Shown: positions 46,777-56,091, counted from the first letter of the stretch. The stretch: 64,000 nt of DNA from Planctomycetaceae bacterium (GCA_021371965.1 JAJFVE010000155.1:1-64000), one strand, 5' to 3'. A program made the numbers and translations. Notes: a model not told the origin generated them from the letters alone.

Positions 46777-48028
46777 CGGTCGCTCCCGCGTCGTTTGGAG
46801 TCATTGTGCCAAGGAAATCGCAGAACCACTTGAAGTCGCCCAGACGAAAACGCCCTTTCAGTGCCTCATCGGCTGCATCCCCGGGTGTGTCTGGAGTCAA
46901 TGCGAGACTATCAAACGCTAAATCCATGAAAGAACTATTTTTATTCTCTACCGGCTGCGTGAGTCGCCATTCTCCCCATTCGCCGGCAATCACCGCGGCG
47001 TTAGGCGCCAGTACCCAAAGATTCTTTCGTTCCCGTGCCCATTTCACCAAGGGGGCCTCTGGCGAAGCTAGATCATACTGGAGACAGAAAACGTGAGCCT
47101 TAGGCCGCTGGTCAATTATGCTAAAAAGCAGCGCATTAATGTGGGCATCCCTAAAACTGAAACCGCAGGTAAAAAGTAGTGCGTGGTCTTGGTTGAGTAT
47201 TTTCCCAAGCCTGTCAAGCAACGCAGTATACGGCTGCTTTCGGGTCTCGTCGTATTTTCGATATGAAGGAAGTATCATCTCGCCTTGCCCGCTCACACCT
47301 GATCGGATGACGTGGGCGTCAGAGCCATTCCCCACAATTCGCCAGTTGATTGAGCCGTGGATCTTCCAAAGGCGAACCCAAGCCGCAGGTGGTAAGAGCC
47401 TCTCGGATTCAAGACTGTCGGGAGAAAAGAAAGGTTCGTGCGACCCTATGAATCCGTCAAACAATGGAACCTGCGATCTCTCCAACGAACGTTCTATCAG
47501 CACGTCATAATTCGTCGTGAAAAGTTCAAGCGGCAAGCCTCTGGTAGCCTTCCTAATCCAGTTTGCGAATGCGTCATGTGGGATTGTGGCCGGTATAGAC
47601 GACTCGGGCGGGTTTGCTATTTTGGCGATTTCCCGGCAGATTGTGCTTTCTAGCCGAACAAGCTTGTCGCGGTCAAGCCCAAGTAAAACCTCACTGTTTC
47701 CTATCGCGTCGATGCGAAGCCTCAAACCTGTAAGAATATTTTCGATGTTGGGGTCTTTTCCAGATTCCCTGCAGTGACTCTCTAATGCCGTCCATGCCGC
47801 CGCGTACTCTGCTCCGAGTGTTACCGCTTCACTCTTGCACATTTCAGTGAGTTGAGCTACTGCGGGGATCAAGGGACGAAAAGCCGCGGGCGAACCCTGC
47901 GACGCAGGAGAAGCAATACTTACTGCGGCGGATGTCCCAGCACCAAGCAGAAATGCCAAAGACCTATCATGGACCGCGAGGTGATTTCGGAGATCATAGA
48001 CGACCTGCCGAGGATCATGATACGTCAC
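46763..48028 (-). CDS. SIR2-family NADase effector of the SIR2-HerA pair
   Basis: 421 residues from GTG 48028, GGAG six bases upstream. SIR2 motifs: FLLGAGTSAAV at about 27-36, LFTTNYDVLIERSLE (the NAD-site TNYD), and KIHGSINW, with HGS where the catalytic His lies. FTCGFSFRDAHINALL is typical of defence SIR2 proteins. A/T-richer than the flanks. First gene of island C, transcribed away from the terminase. Confidence 0.92.
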   Translation of the reverse strand: MTYHDPRQVVYDLRNHLAVHDRSLAFLLGAGTSAAVSIASPASQGSPAAFRPLIPAVAQLTEMCKSEAVTLGAEYAAAWTALESHCRESGKDPNIENILTGLRLRIDAIGNSEVLLGLDRDKLVRLESTICREIAKIANPPESSIPATIPHDAFANWIRKATRGLPLELFTTNYDVLIERSLERSQVPLFDGFIGSHEPFFSPDSLESERLLPPAAWVRLWKIHGSINWRIVGNGSDAHVIRSGVSGQGEMILPSYRKYDETRKQPYTALLDRLGKILNQDHALLFTCGFSFRDAHINALLFSIIDQRPKAHVFCLQYDLASPEAPLVKWARERKNLWVLAPNAAVIAGEWGEWRLTQPVENKNSSFMDLAFDSLALTPDTPGDAADEALKGRFRLGDFKWFCDFLGTMTPNDAGATDERK

Positions 48029-48081
48029 TGCACGCTCCTTATTTCAATGCAGAAACAGAAGATGTTAACCCATTGCCGTCG

Positions 48082-48110
48082 ATCATATAGAGGATGATCG
48101 CTTATCGCAA
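48082..48110 (-). promoter_or_regulatory. Promoter of the SIR2-HerA operon
   Basis: On the - strand: TTGCGA (48110-48105), 17 bases, TATGAT (48087-48082), about 55 bases before the GTG start. It gives the island its own promoter against the direction of the late genes. Confidence 0.55.
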
Positions 48111-48184
48111 GGCTTGTCCAAGGCTGGAACATTCGCCATCTGTTCATCTTTCCGCGGCGCTTGACATGTGATGACACTAGAGTC

Positions 48185-50275
48185 ATGAGGAACAGAAAGC
48201 GGCTTGAGGATTTGGCGTATGATAGAGCCAAGGGGCGGGCTAAGGCCCGCTCTGCCCTGATCACCCTGGCCGGCCAGGACATCGCGCCCATCGCGTCGCC
48301 CAAAGATGCGCGCCGCCGGGCACTGGCAGATCGGGACTTCAAGTTCTTCTGCGAGACGTACTTTCCCCACATCTTCACGCTGGAGTGGAGCCAGGACCAT
48401 CTTCGCGTGATCGGCAAGATTGAGCGGGTGGTGCGCTTTCGCGAGACGCTGGCGGTGGCCATGCCTCGGGGATCAGGAAAAACGTCGTTGTGCCTCGTCG
48501 CCGTGATTTGGGCGATTCTCTCAGGCCAGCATGAGTTCGTGTACCTCATCGCCAGCGCCCAGGAAGCGGCCTTGGCGATGCTGGCCAACATCAAGAGCCA
48601 CCTGGTTGGCAACGAACTGCTGTTGGCAGATTATCCCGACGCCGTCTATCCCATCCGCCTGCTGGAAGGTGAAGCCCGCCGCTGCACTGGCCAGCGGTAC
48701 TACGGCGTGCCCACGCGGATCGGCTGGGGCATCGACGAGATCGTCATGGCCACGATCCCCGGCAGCCGCTGCAGCGGCTCGATCATTCGCGTTAGCGGCA
48801 TCACCGGCAATATTCGCGGCGCCCTGCATGTGCGGGCCGATGGTACGCAGGTGCGGCCCAGCCTGGTGGTGTGTGATGACCCCCAGACCGACCAGTCAGC
48901 CAATTCAATGCTCCAGACCGCCGAGCGGCTGTCCATCGTCAATGGCGCCGTCAAAGGGCTGGCCGGGCCGGGGCAGCGCACGGCCATCATCATCCCCTGC
49001 ACGGTGATCCAGGCCGGGGATCTGGCGGACCAGTTGCTCGACCGGCAGGTGAATCCGTCCTGGCATGGCGAGCGCACGCGGCTGCTGTACAGCTTTCCGG
49101 CCAATGAGGCTCTGTGGAACGAATATGCCCGCATCCGCCACGATAGTCTGAGGTCCGACGGCGACGGCCGTGAGGCCACGGACTTCTACGCTGCCCACCG
49201 TGAGGCCATGGACGCCGGGGCCGTGGCCGCCTGGCCGGCGCGGTACCTGGCCAGCCGAGGCGAGATCAGTGCTGTCCAGCACGCCATGAACCTCAAGCTG
49301 GAAAACGAGCGGGCGTTCTTCGCCGAGTACCAGAACGACCCGCTCAAGCCCAGCGAGCTTCGCAAGGACCTGCTGACGGTGGCGATGGTCTGCCAGAAGA
49401 CCAATGGACGTGCGCGTGGCGAGGTGCCGCTGGCGGCCACGAAGCTGACGATGTTCATCGACGTGCATAACAAGCTGCTGTACTACTGCGTCTGTGCCTG
49501 GGGCGAGGACTACAGCGGCTATCTGGTGGACTATGGCACCTTCCCCGAGCAGACCGAGGGGCACTTTGCCCTGGAGTCGGCCAAGCGGACGCTGGGGCGG
49601 GCGTTCCCGGGCGCCGGGCCGGACGGGGCGATCCAGGCGGGGCTTGAGAAACTGGTGACGACGTACCTCGGGCGGGACTTTCGCCGCGGGGCCGGCATGA
49701 TGCGCATCGACCGGCTGCTGGTGGACATGGGGTACAAGCCTGGTGTCGTGGCGGCCGTCAAGCACAAGGCCGGCGGAGCGACGATGATGCTCTACAAGGG
49801 CGTGGGCATCCGGGCCGGCCACAAACCCATGAGCAGCTACCGACGCCGGCCCGGCGAGATCCATGGGCACAACTGGTATGTGCCGAGCGTCGCCAAGACC
49901 ACCGAGTTCCCGCACGTGGCGGCGGACGTGAATTACTGGAAAACCTTTACGCACAACGCACTGGCCACCGCCGCGGGCGACCCCGGCAGCCTGACGATCT
50001 TTGGCGACTCAGCGGCTCCTCACGGCCGCGCTCTCCAGCACGAGCTATTCGCCCAGCACATCGCCGCCAGCGAGACCTGGACAGAGACACAGGGCCATGG
50101 ACGGTTCGTGCATGAATGGTCGCTGCTGCCCAGCAAGCCCGACAACCACTGGCTGGACTGCCTTGCCGGCTGCGCCGTCGCGGCAAGCATGTTGGGCATC
50201 CATACGCCTGGTCAGCAGGCCGCCCCCGGCCGTCAGCGAAAACGGTACAGCCAGCAAGACTTCAGGAGACAATGA
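48185..50275 (+). CDS. Phage terminase large subunit
   Basis: 696 residues from ATG 48185; TTG 48161 is an alternative. ATPase: AVAMPRGSGKTSLCLVAVIW (Walker A) and SLVVCDDPQTDQSANS (Walker B region). A nuclease part lies in the C-terminal half (MFIDVHNKLLYYCVCAWGED and DCLAGCAVAASM). It drives DNA packaging into proheads. The overall form resembles GpA-like large terminases. First of the late morphogenesis genes, with a zinc-ribbon gene overlapping its stop. Confidence 0.92.
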   Translation: MRNRKRLEDLAYDRAKGRAKARSALITLAGQDIAPIASPKDARRRALADRDFKFFCETYFPHIFTLEWSQDHLRVIGKIERVVRFRETLAVAMPRGSGKTSLCLVAVIWAILSGQHEFVYLIASAQEAALAMLANIKSHLVGNELLLADYPDAVYPIRLLEGEARRCTGQRYYGVPTRIGWGIDEIVMATIPGSRCSGSIIRVSGITGNIRGALHVRADGTQVRPSLVVCDDPQTDQSANSMLQTAERLSIVNGAVKGLAGPGQRTAIIIPCTVIQAGDLADQLLDRQVNPSWHGERTRLLYSFPANEALWNEYARIRHDSLRSDGDGREATDFYAAHREAMDAGAVAAWPARYLASRGEISAVQHAMNLKLENERAFFAEYQNDPLKPSELRKDLLTVAMVCQKTNGRARGEVPLAATKLTMFIDVHNKLLYYCVCAWGEDYSGYLVDYGTFPEQTEGHFALESAKRTLGRAFPGAGPDGAIQAGLEKLVTTYLGRDFRRGAGMMRIDRLLVDMGYKPGVVAAVKHKAGGATMMLYKGVGIRAGHKPMSSYRRRPGEIHGHNWYVPSVAKTTEFPHVAADVNYWKTFTHNALATAAGDPGSLTIFGDSAAPHGRALQHELFAQHIAASETWTETQGHGRFVHEWSLLPSKPDNHWLDCLAGCAVAASMLGIHTPGQQAAPGRQRKRYSQQDFRRQ

Positions 50276-50469
50276 CCATGGAAGCAACCTCAACCTCCGC
50301 TCAACCCGCAGCCACGAGAATGCCATCAGATAAGAAAGGATTGGAATGCCGCCATTGTGGCTGTAAGCACTTCAGGGTGATCTACACCCGCGCCACTTGG
50401 GGTGGGCGCATCATGCGCAGGCGCGAATGTTGTCACTGCGAGCGACGCATGACAACTTGGGAGAAGTAA
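50272..50469 (+). CDS. Small NrdR-like zinc-ribbon protein
   Basis: 65 residues, overlapping the terminase stop (ATGA). LECRHCGCKHFRVIYTRATW, GGRIMRRRECCHCERRMTTW is close to the NrdR zinc ribbon and to phage Com-like proteins (CxxC ... CxxC). It lacks the ATP-cone of NrdR. Probably a nucleic-acid-binding regulator of late genes (inference). Last backbone gene before island D. Confidence 0.8.
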   Translation: MTMEATSTSAQPAATRMPSDKKGLECRHCGCKHFRVIYTRATWGGRIMRRRECCHCERRMTTWEK

Positions 50470-50487
50470 TTTCATGCCATTTATTCA

Positions 50488-50516
50488 TTGACAGGACTTT
50501 ACTGTATTAATAGCAT
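50488..50516 (+). promoter_or_regulatory. Promoter of island D
   Basis: TTGACA at 50488-50493, 17 bases, TAGCAT at 50511-50516. Perfect -35 with good spacing, in an A/T-rich leader about 50 bases before the lipoprotein gene and 18 bases after the backbone zinc-ribbon gene. It would express the cassette from the prophage. Confidence 0.65.
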
Positions 50517-50567
50517 GGTGCATAATCAGACTTTCGGGTCAGTCTGTCACAACTGGGAAATGGGATC

Positions 50568-51527
50568 ATGAACAACTGCATGTGGATATTAGCGGTGTTT
50601 ACCGGTTTCTCTATTCTCTCGCAAGGATGCAGCGATACCACCAAAGCGCCACCGCCGTCCGAGGTACATATAGTCACGTTTAAGTCGCACGAAGTCCTAA
50701 ACTCAATCCTAAATTCTACAATTGAGTCCCTCGTCAAATCCGGCGAGGTAACAAAGGAGAATGTTCATGTATATAATCCTGAAGGCAAGTTGGTTGAATT
50801 GCAGGCCTATGTTCGCACATTAAATAGCAGGTCCACTTCACTAATTATTGCGGTCTCTACGCCCGCCACACAGGCAACGCTCTCTGCTCGCCATCCGAAT
50901 ATCCCCGTTGTCTATTCCTTTGTGAGCAATCCAGCAGTGCTGAACACGCAAAACAACGAGAAGAATCTTACCGGGATAGCAAACGTGCTTGACTACGCAA
51001 AGGGATTTGAGCTTCTGAAGAAGATATTGCCAACCGTAAAGACAGTGGGCGTTATATATAATCCTTCTGAAGCAAATTCAGCTTTCAGCTTTTCCCAAAT
51101 TGCGGCGGAGGCAAAGCGTCAGTCACCCTCAGTTGATATCGTAGCCAGGGAGTTCTCAAAACCCGAGGAGATATCATCGGTCACAGCAACTCTGCCCAAA
51201 GTGGACGCCATATTTGTGGGAGGAGACAATACCCTAGTCCAGAACATTACACTTCTCCTTCAGGTTGCAGAAACAAGGCGGATACCAGTCTTTGCTTCAG
51301 ATGAGGGGAGTGTCAGACGCGGGGCTATGGCAGCATATTCTATTGATTATGATGCATTTGGTCGAAAGACTGCGGAAATAGCTATCGATGTTCTCCACAA
51401 GAAGCAGGCCGATGGTGTTGCACCGTATTCATATACCGAAGGACGACGTGTGGTAAACAGTGAAGCACTGAAGAAACTCGGCATCACATTCGATTACTCA
51501 AAGAATGGATGTGTTGACCTGAAATGA
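50568..51527 (+). CDS. ABC importer substrate-binding lipoprotein (TrpX-like)
   Basis: 319 residues. Signal peptide with lipobox ILSQGC (Cys 21). The mature part is the ABC_sub_bind (PF04392) type: VHIVTFKSHEVLNSI, LIIAVSTPATQATLSARHPN, IPVVYSFVSNPAVL, VGVIYNPSEANS, GGDNTLVQNI, IPVFASDEGSVRRGAMAAYS. Relatives bind tryptophan or other small aromatic or amino-acid ligands. The true ligand is unknown. First gene of island D; A/T-rich. The permease gene overlaps its stop. Confidence 0.88.
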   Translation: MNNCMWILAVFTGFSILSQGCSDTTKAPPPSEVHIVTFKSHEVLNSILNSTIESLVKSGEVTKENVHVYNPEGKLVELQAYVRTLNSRSTSLIIAVSTPATQATLSARHPNIPVVYSFVSNPAVLNTQNNEKNLTGIANVLDYAKGFELLKKILPTVKTVGVIYNPSEANSAFSFSQIAAEAKRQSPSVDIVAREFSKPEEISSVTATLPKVDAIFVGGDNTLVQNITLLLQVAETRRIPVFASDEGSVRRGAMAAYSIDYDAFGRKTAEIAIDVLHKKQADGVAPYSYTEGRRVVNSEALKKLGITFDYSKNGCVDLK

Positions 51528-52573
51528 CTCCCGAACTTGTAAGATTTGCCCAAGGCTTATCGGCAAGCCTTCTGCTAGCCATGGCATATGTGCCCGCTGC
51601 ACTTGGTTTCTACATAGCGTTGAGATGCTTGAGGTTCCCCGATCTTACGGTTGAGGGCGCTTTCGTTTGGGGACAGGTGGTTAGTGCCGCATTCATTTGC
51701 GATGGTTCATCGCCCGGTGTGGCATTAGCTGTGGCGGCAATAGGCGGCAGCGTTTGTGGCTTGCTGACTGCTTTGCAGAATGTGAAACTTAGAGTGCCCG
51801 CCTTTGTATGTGGAATTGTCACAACATTTATTGTCATTTCCGTCAACTACAAAGTAATTGCTCTTGTCAACAAGTCGGTTGCGGGGGCAACGGCACAAGA
51901 TCAGCAGGCTGGCCCAAGGTCGGAGATAAACCTAAATTCATCAGGTGTTTTTGAATGGGCCATGCAGGCGGACAGAAATAATGCAACATTTGGGGAATAC
52001 AGGTTGATGCAGTTGTTCATCCTCTCTTTATTTGTGATGGTAGTTGTCGCGGTAGTATTCTTATTTTTGCGATCCAAACTAGGTCTACAACTCCGAGCCT
52101 TCGGTGTACATCGGCGCACGGGAAGTGTTTATCGAGTTAACGCTCCATGGGCCATATATCTTGGACTTGCAGTCTCCAACGCTCTGGTGGCTTGGAGCGG
52201 TGCTCTTTTCACTCAGATTAACCGGCTCGCCTCTATAGATCTGGGAGCAAATCTACTTATCCCGCTTCTTGCCGCAATCGTGTTGGGCGAGTTCTTTGTT
52301 GTTGAGGTCTGGCAGCGTATTGTCTGCAGATTGTTCTACAACGGAAAGGTTGTGCCACCTTTACTTTCACGCCCCTTGGCGATGACGCTGGCTCCTTGTG
52401 TTGGGTACCTCCTTTATACCACGGTGTTCATCCTAATCTCTGTGGTCGTTCTTCCTGACTATACTAAACTCGACACGCATAGCAAGTATTGGCTTACAGC
52501 AGCGATGATCTTGTTGATTCTGATATATAGAAGGTTCATAGGTCAGAAGACAGATCCGGGAGACGTCATATGA
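51524..52573 (+). CDS. ABC importer permease (TrpY-like)
   Basis: 349 residues with about nine hydrophobic segments. CLRFPDLTVEGAFVWGQVVS is a typical stretch of the branched-chain/TrpY-type permeases (BPD_transp_2). LRAFGVHRRTG and FTQINRLASIDLGANLLIPL also fit. The tail continues with extra helices to residue 349. ATGA overlap with both neighbours; same A/T-rich composition. Confidence 0.88.
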   Translation: MTPELVRFAQGLSASLLLAMAYVPAALGFYIALRCLRFPDLTVEGAFVWGQVVSAAFICDGSSPGVALAVAAIGGSVCGLLTALQNVKLRVPAFVCGIVTTFIVISVNYKVIALVNKSVAGATAQDQQAGPRSEINLNSSGVFEWAMQADRNNATFGEYRLMQLFILSLFVMVVVAVVFLFLRSKLGLQLRAFGVHRRTGSVYRVNAPWAIYLGLAVSNALVAWSGALFTQINRLASIDLGANLLIPLLAAIVLGEFFVVEVWQRIVCRLFYNGKVVPPLLSRPLAMTLAPCVGYLLYTTVFILISVVVLPDYTKLDTHSKYWLTAAMILLILIYRRFIGQKTDPGDVI

Positions 52574-53280
52574 AGCCTGAGTCGGGGAACCACGCGCTGG
52601 TGTGGGCTGTCGTTAATCCTATTTCGAGAGTAGTCCAGCATCCTCTAACGCTTACCAGAGCTGAAGGAAATCCCTTCATTATTTTGCGAGGTCCTAATGG
52701 CGCCGGCAAATCCACAGTTTTTAAGGCCCTTATAGGTCTTGATGGAAGTAGAGGGTCACGACTAATCTCTCATGAAGAGGAGGTCGTTGTCGCTGACGAC
52801 CGATCATTGATTCGATACATGCCACAAGATCCTGACGACGCACTCTTCGGCAAGTTATCCGTTGCTGACAATGTTCGCCTGTTGTCATGGATGTTCAGTA
52901 TCGCTGGTGATTTTGCTGATAAGTCGGACTGTACTCGCTTTGATCCAGGCTTGCCGTCACATCAGCTATCCCTGGGGGAGAAGAAGTTGCTCCTATTGGA
53001 GGCGATACTTGCGTCACTTCCGCCGCCGCGCAACAAACCTTATGTGTTTGTATTGCTAGACGAACCATTGGCAGGCTTGGACTTTGAAAGACGGAAGAGC
53101 ATGTGCGATCGGTTGAATAGCAAGGCAACTGAGTACAGAGATAGCGCAAATGTCACTTTTGTTATTATCGATCATGATGACATACTGCCTGCCGCTGGTG
53201 CGAGAGAGTCTTCTGTCGAAGTCCGTACAGGAGTATCCTTCCACCTTACAAGCACAGCCCAGTTATTGCTTCGGGTGTGA
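52570..53280 (+). CDS. ABC importer ATPase (TrpZ-like)
   Basis: 236 residues. Walker A RGPNGAGKSTVFKAL, Q loop YMPQDPDDALFG, signature LSLGEKKLLLLEAIL, Walker B VFVLLDEPLAGLDFERR and H loop FVIIDHDD. The signature LSLGEKK departs from the usual LSGGQ, but in this family LSxGE forms are common. Third gene of the importer; the reductase gene follows three bases after the stop. Confidence 0.9.
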   Translation: MKPESGNHALVWAVVNPISRVVQHPLTLTRAEGNPFIILRGPNGAGKSTVFKALIGLDGSRGSRLISHEEEVVVADDRSLIRYMPQDPDDALFGKLSVADNVRLLSWMFSIAGDFADKSDCTRFDPGLPSHQLSLGEKKLLLLEAILASLPPPRNKPYVFVLLDEPLAGLDFERRKSMCDRLNSKATEYRDSANVTFVIIDHDDILPAAGARESSVEVRTGVSFHLTSTAQLLLRV

Positions 53281-53283
53281 TCC

Positions 53284-54315
53284 ATGAGCCACAGGATTCT
53301 TATTATCGGCCCGGGGGCTGTCGGAGGGTTGTTTGGAGTAAGGCTTGCTGCCGCAGGTATGACAGTGTCCTTTGCGGCTCGAAACCAGGAAATGGCTCGC
53401 TGCCTGAACCGTAAAGGTGTCACACTCCTGGACGCATCTGGGGCTACTCATGGTGTTGTCAGAGGGTTTCCATTACAAAGACTGCCTGGGGATGCTGATC
53501 TTCTGATCATTACTGTTAAGATCTACGACTTGGTGTCAATCTGTAAACGTATCTCCGCACTACTAGAGAGGGTGCCAGCAATTGTATTGGTGCAGTCTTC
53601 TTTACAGCTAAAGGATTTGGTTCCCGCGCCATTGAGGCAGAAGACAATGGCAGCGTCCTTAATGATTGGGGTGGCAGGGGCGGCCTCTGACGTAGTTGTG
53701 GAGACTGGGCCAGGAAGCATGTCCCTGGGGCCCTTGTGCAATAACAAGGGGGACCTGAGCCTCGTTTCAGAGACGGCTGGCGTCCTAAGAAATGTTGCAA
53801 AGGTGAAGATGTCCCACTCAATTACGGGTGCTTTATTCAGTAAGGTTGCATTCAACGTCGCTACGGTCCCCTTTTGCGTCGCTGCCGGGGCATCCTTCGG
53901 CAAAACGTTTGCAAGGAGTCAGAAGGCCGTGAATTATGCTGCACACATCCTCCAAGAATGTGCTCGGGTGGGGATATGTTGTCGTGAGATACGACATGGC
54001 CGCATGGGGCCGGTGGCAGTATCAGACGTCGCTGCCGATATAGAGGCTGCACGGGAATCGATAGCATGGTTGGTATCGCGGTTTCCAAACGTCATGCCAT
54101 CCGCCGTATTTGATGCAATGCGTCAGCACCCCACGGAGTTACCATTCTTTTTTAGAGACATAGAGATATTGGGCCAAGGGAGACCCGCGCTACTCGTAAG
54201 GATAAAGGCGATTCGAGACATTGTGGAGATGCGACTGGCGAAAGAACAGTCGTTCGGCCCCAGTCTACTCTCTGGAATGCTTGCGGGGCTCGATGATATG
54301 AACTGGAAAACATAG
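53284..54315 (+). CDS. Ketopantoate-reductase-like dehydrogenase (ApbA/PanE family)
   Basis: 343 residues. N-terminal Rossmann fold RILIIGPGAVGGLFGVRLAA (GxGxxG) with NADP-type folding, then IITVKIYDL (the conserved K) and, in the C-terminal helical domain, SKVAFNVATVPFCVAAGASF (the K-x3-N pattern). Known members reduce 2-dehydropantoate or related 2-oxo acids. Paired with an importer, it probably acts on what is taken up; the substrate is unknown. Last complete gene of island D. Confidence 0.85.
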   Translation: MSHRILIIGPGAVGGLFGVRLAAAGMTVSFAARNQEMARCLNRKGVTLLDASGATHGVVRGFPLQRLPGDADLLIITVKIYDLVSICKRISALLERVPAIVLVQSSLQLKDLVPAPLRQKTMAASLMIGVAGAASDVVVETGPGSMSLGPLCNNKGDLSLVSETAGVLRNVAKVKMSHSITGALFSKVAFNVATVPFCVAAGASFGKTFARSQKAVNYAAHILQECARVGICCREIRHGRMGPVAVSDVAADIEAARESIAWLVSRFPNVMPSAVFDAMRQHPTELPFFFRDIEILGQGRPALLVRIKAIRDIVEMRLAKEQSFGPSLLSGMLAGLDDMNWKT

Positions 54316-54462
54316 ACGGCGATGCCCGTTCAATTCAAAAGAAACGTTACATATGCGGTACATTCCTCCAGAATAGTAGCTCATGTCGTAGATATTGGGC
54401 GGGGACATCTGATAGCTTCTTGTGAGACGATCCATCTGATTGATTCGAGTCGAGGTGATGAT

Positions 54463-54663
54463 ATGGCAGCGGAACTGGCAGTCGCAATCAGGGAAAACGC
54501 TGTAAAACCTAAACAGGCCGCCGTAGATGGCATCAGCACCCAGCAGCACTCGCTGATTGAGCAGATCGAGGCGGACAAGTACCTGGCTGGCAAGGAAGCG
54601 GCGTCGCGTAATCCGGCAAAGGCCTTCACGCGGGTCAAGATTGTCCCGCCGGGGACGGCGTAG
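54463..54663 (+). CDS. Small head-to-tail type phage protein
   Basis: 66 residues from ATG 54463 with GAGGTGAT just upstream: MAAELAVAIRENAVKPKQAA, then HSLIEQIEADKYLAGKEAAS. It lies three bases before portal, where small gpW-like or unknown helical proteins are usual. An open frame begins earlier at 54322, but the first 47 codons are A/T-rich like island D and are probably not phage, so the island edge lies near 54440. Confidence 0.6.
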   Translation: MAAELAVAIRENAVKPKQAAVDGISTQQHSLIEQIEADKYLAGKEAASRNPAKAFTRVKIVPPGTA

Positions 54664-54666
54664 AGC

Positions 54667-56091
54667 ATGGTCGCGTGGCCCTGGACAAGGCGTGTGGGGG
54701 CAGGGGTGCGGAAGGCTGTGCGCGTGATCCGGGCAAAGTTTGATTCGGCCCAGACCACGGCTGACAGCCGGCGTCATTGGGCCAATGCGGATGGGCTTTC
54801 GGCTGATGCCGCGGCGAATCCCCAGGTGCGGCGGGTCCTTCGAAACCGGGCGCGGTACGAAGTTGCCAACAACTCCTACGCCCGGGGGATCGTGCTGACG
54901 CTGGCTAACGACGTCATCGGGACGGGGCCGCGGCTGCAGATGCTGCTGGAGAGTGCTCAGGCCAATCGCACCATCGAAGCGGAGTTTGCGGCCTGGGCAA
55001 AGGCCGTCAGCTTGCCCGAGAAGCTCCGCACCATGCGGCAGGCCCGGGCGCAGGATGGGGAAGCCTTCGCGATCTTGTCGAGCAATGACGCCCTGAACAG
55101 TCCGATCAAGTTGGACCTGCGGCTGATCGAGGCTGAGCAAGTGACTGCAGCGATGTCACAGCCGCTGTCTGGCGATGGAATCGACGGGATCGTCTTTGAC
55201 GCCTGGGGCAACCCCAGCGAGTACTACGTGCTTAAGAACCATCCCGGCGCGGGCGCAGTATCGGTCGGGGCCGAGTACAACCGCATGCCGGCGGCGGCCA
55301 TGATCCACTGGTTCCGCAGCGACCGGCCCGGCCAGCGGCGCGGGCTGCCGGACATCCTGCCTGCCCTACCGCTCTTCGCACAACTGCGAAGATACACCCT
55401 GGCGGTGATCGCCGCGGCTGAGTCGGCTGCCAATATCGCCATCTTTATGAAAACTAACGCCCCGGCCGGGGGCGAAGCGGCTGAAGTCGAGCCGATGTCG
55501 GAGATGGAGTTCTCGCCCAACATGGCGGTTTTTGGCCCTGAAGGCTGGGAGCCGACTCAGATCCGGGCTGAGCAGCCTTCGACCACGTATGACATGTTCA
55601 AGCGTGAGATTCTCAACGAGATCGCCCGTTGCCTGAACATGCCCTACAACATCGCCGCGTGCAACTCCAGCGGCTACAACTACTCTTCCGGCCGCCTGGA
55701 CCATCAGACCTATTACAAATCCATTCGCGTGGACCAGGCCCACTGCGAAGCGGTGGTTTTGGATCATATCCTGACAGCCTGGCTGGCAGAGGCGGTCAAG
55801 GTGTTCGACCTGGGGGATTTGGAGGATACGTCGCACCAGTGGTTCTGGGACGGCCATGAGCACGTCGATCCGCAGAAAGAAGCAGCCGCCCAGGCCCAGC
55901 GCCTGGAGAGTAATACCACCACGCTGGCCAGCGAGTATGCCAAGCAGGGCAAGGATTGGGAGACGGAAGTCCGCCAGCGCGCCAAGGAAGTGGCGATGAT
56001 GAAAGAGTTGGGACTGACAGTAACGCAGGCAAAACAGCAAGCGCCGCAGACCCCGCAGGAAGAAGAACAGCCTCAAGAAGAGGCCGCGTAG
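54667..56091 (+). CDS. Phage portal protein (lambda family)
   Basis: 474 residues. NNSYARGIVLTLANDVIGTG, DGEAFAILSS, DLRLIEAEQV, WFRSDRPGQRRGLPDILPAL and LNMPYNIAACNSSGYNYSSG are the lambda-portal (PF05136) hallmarks. It forms the dodecameric ring through which DNA is packaged. The C-terminus is an acidic Gln/Glu tail. Follows the small gene by three bases. Confidence 0.95.
   Translation: MVAWPWTRRVGAGVRKAVRVIRAKFDSAQTTADSRRHWANADGLSADAAANPQVRRVLRNRARYEVANNSYARGIVLTLANDVIGTGPRLQMLLESAQANRTIEAEFAAWAKAVSLPEKLRTMRQARAQDGEAFAILSSNDALNSPIKLDLRLIEAEQVTAAMSQPLSGDGIDGIVFDAWGNPSEYYVLKNHPGAGAVSVGAEYNRMPAAAMIHWFRSDRPGQRRGLPDILPALPLFAQLRRYTLAVIAAAESAANIAIFMKTNAPAGGEAAEVEPMSEMEFSPNMAVFGPEGWEPTQIRAEQPSTTYDMFKREILNEIARCLNMPYNIAACNSSGYNYSSGRLDHQTYYKSIRVDQAHCEAVVLDHILTAWLAEAVKVFDLGDLEDTSHQWFWDGHEHVDPQKEAAAQAQRLESNTTTLASEYAKQGKDWETEVRQRAKEVAMMKELGLTVTQAKQQAPQTPQEEEQPQEEAA

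Noticed and set aside
54322..54462. 47-codon N-terminal extension of the small gene before portal
   Set aside because: A/T-rich like island D, while a ribosome site and ATG at 54463 fit the phage part; probably a chance in-frame join.
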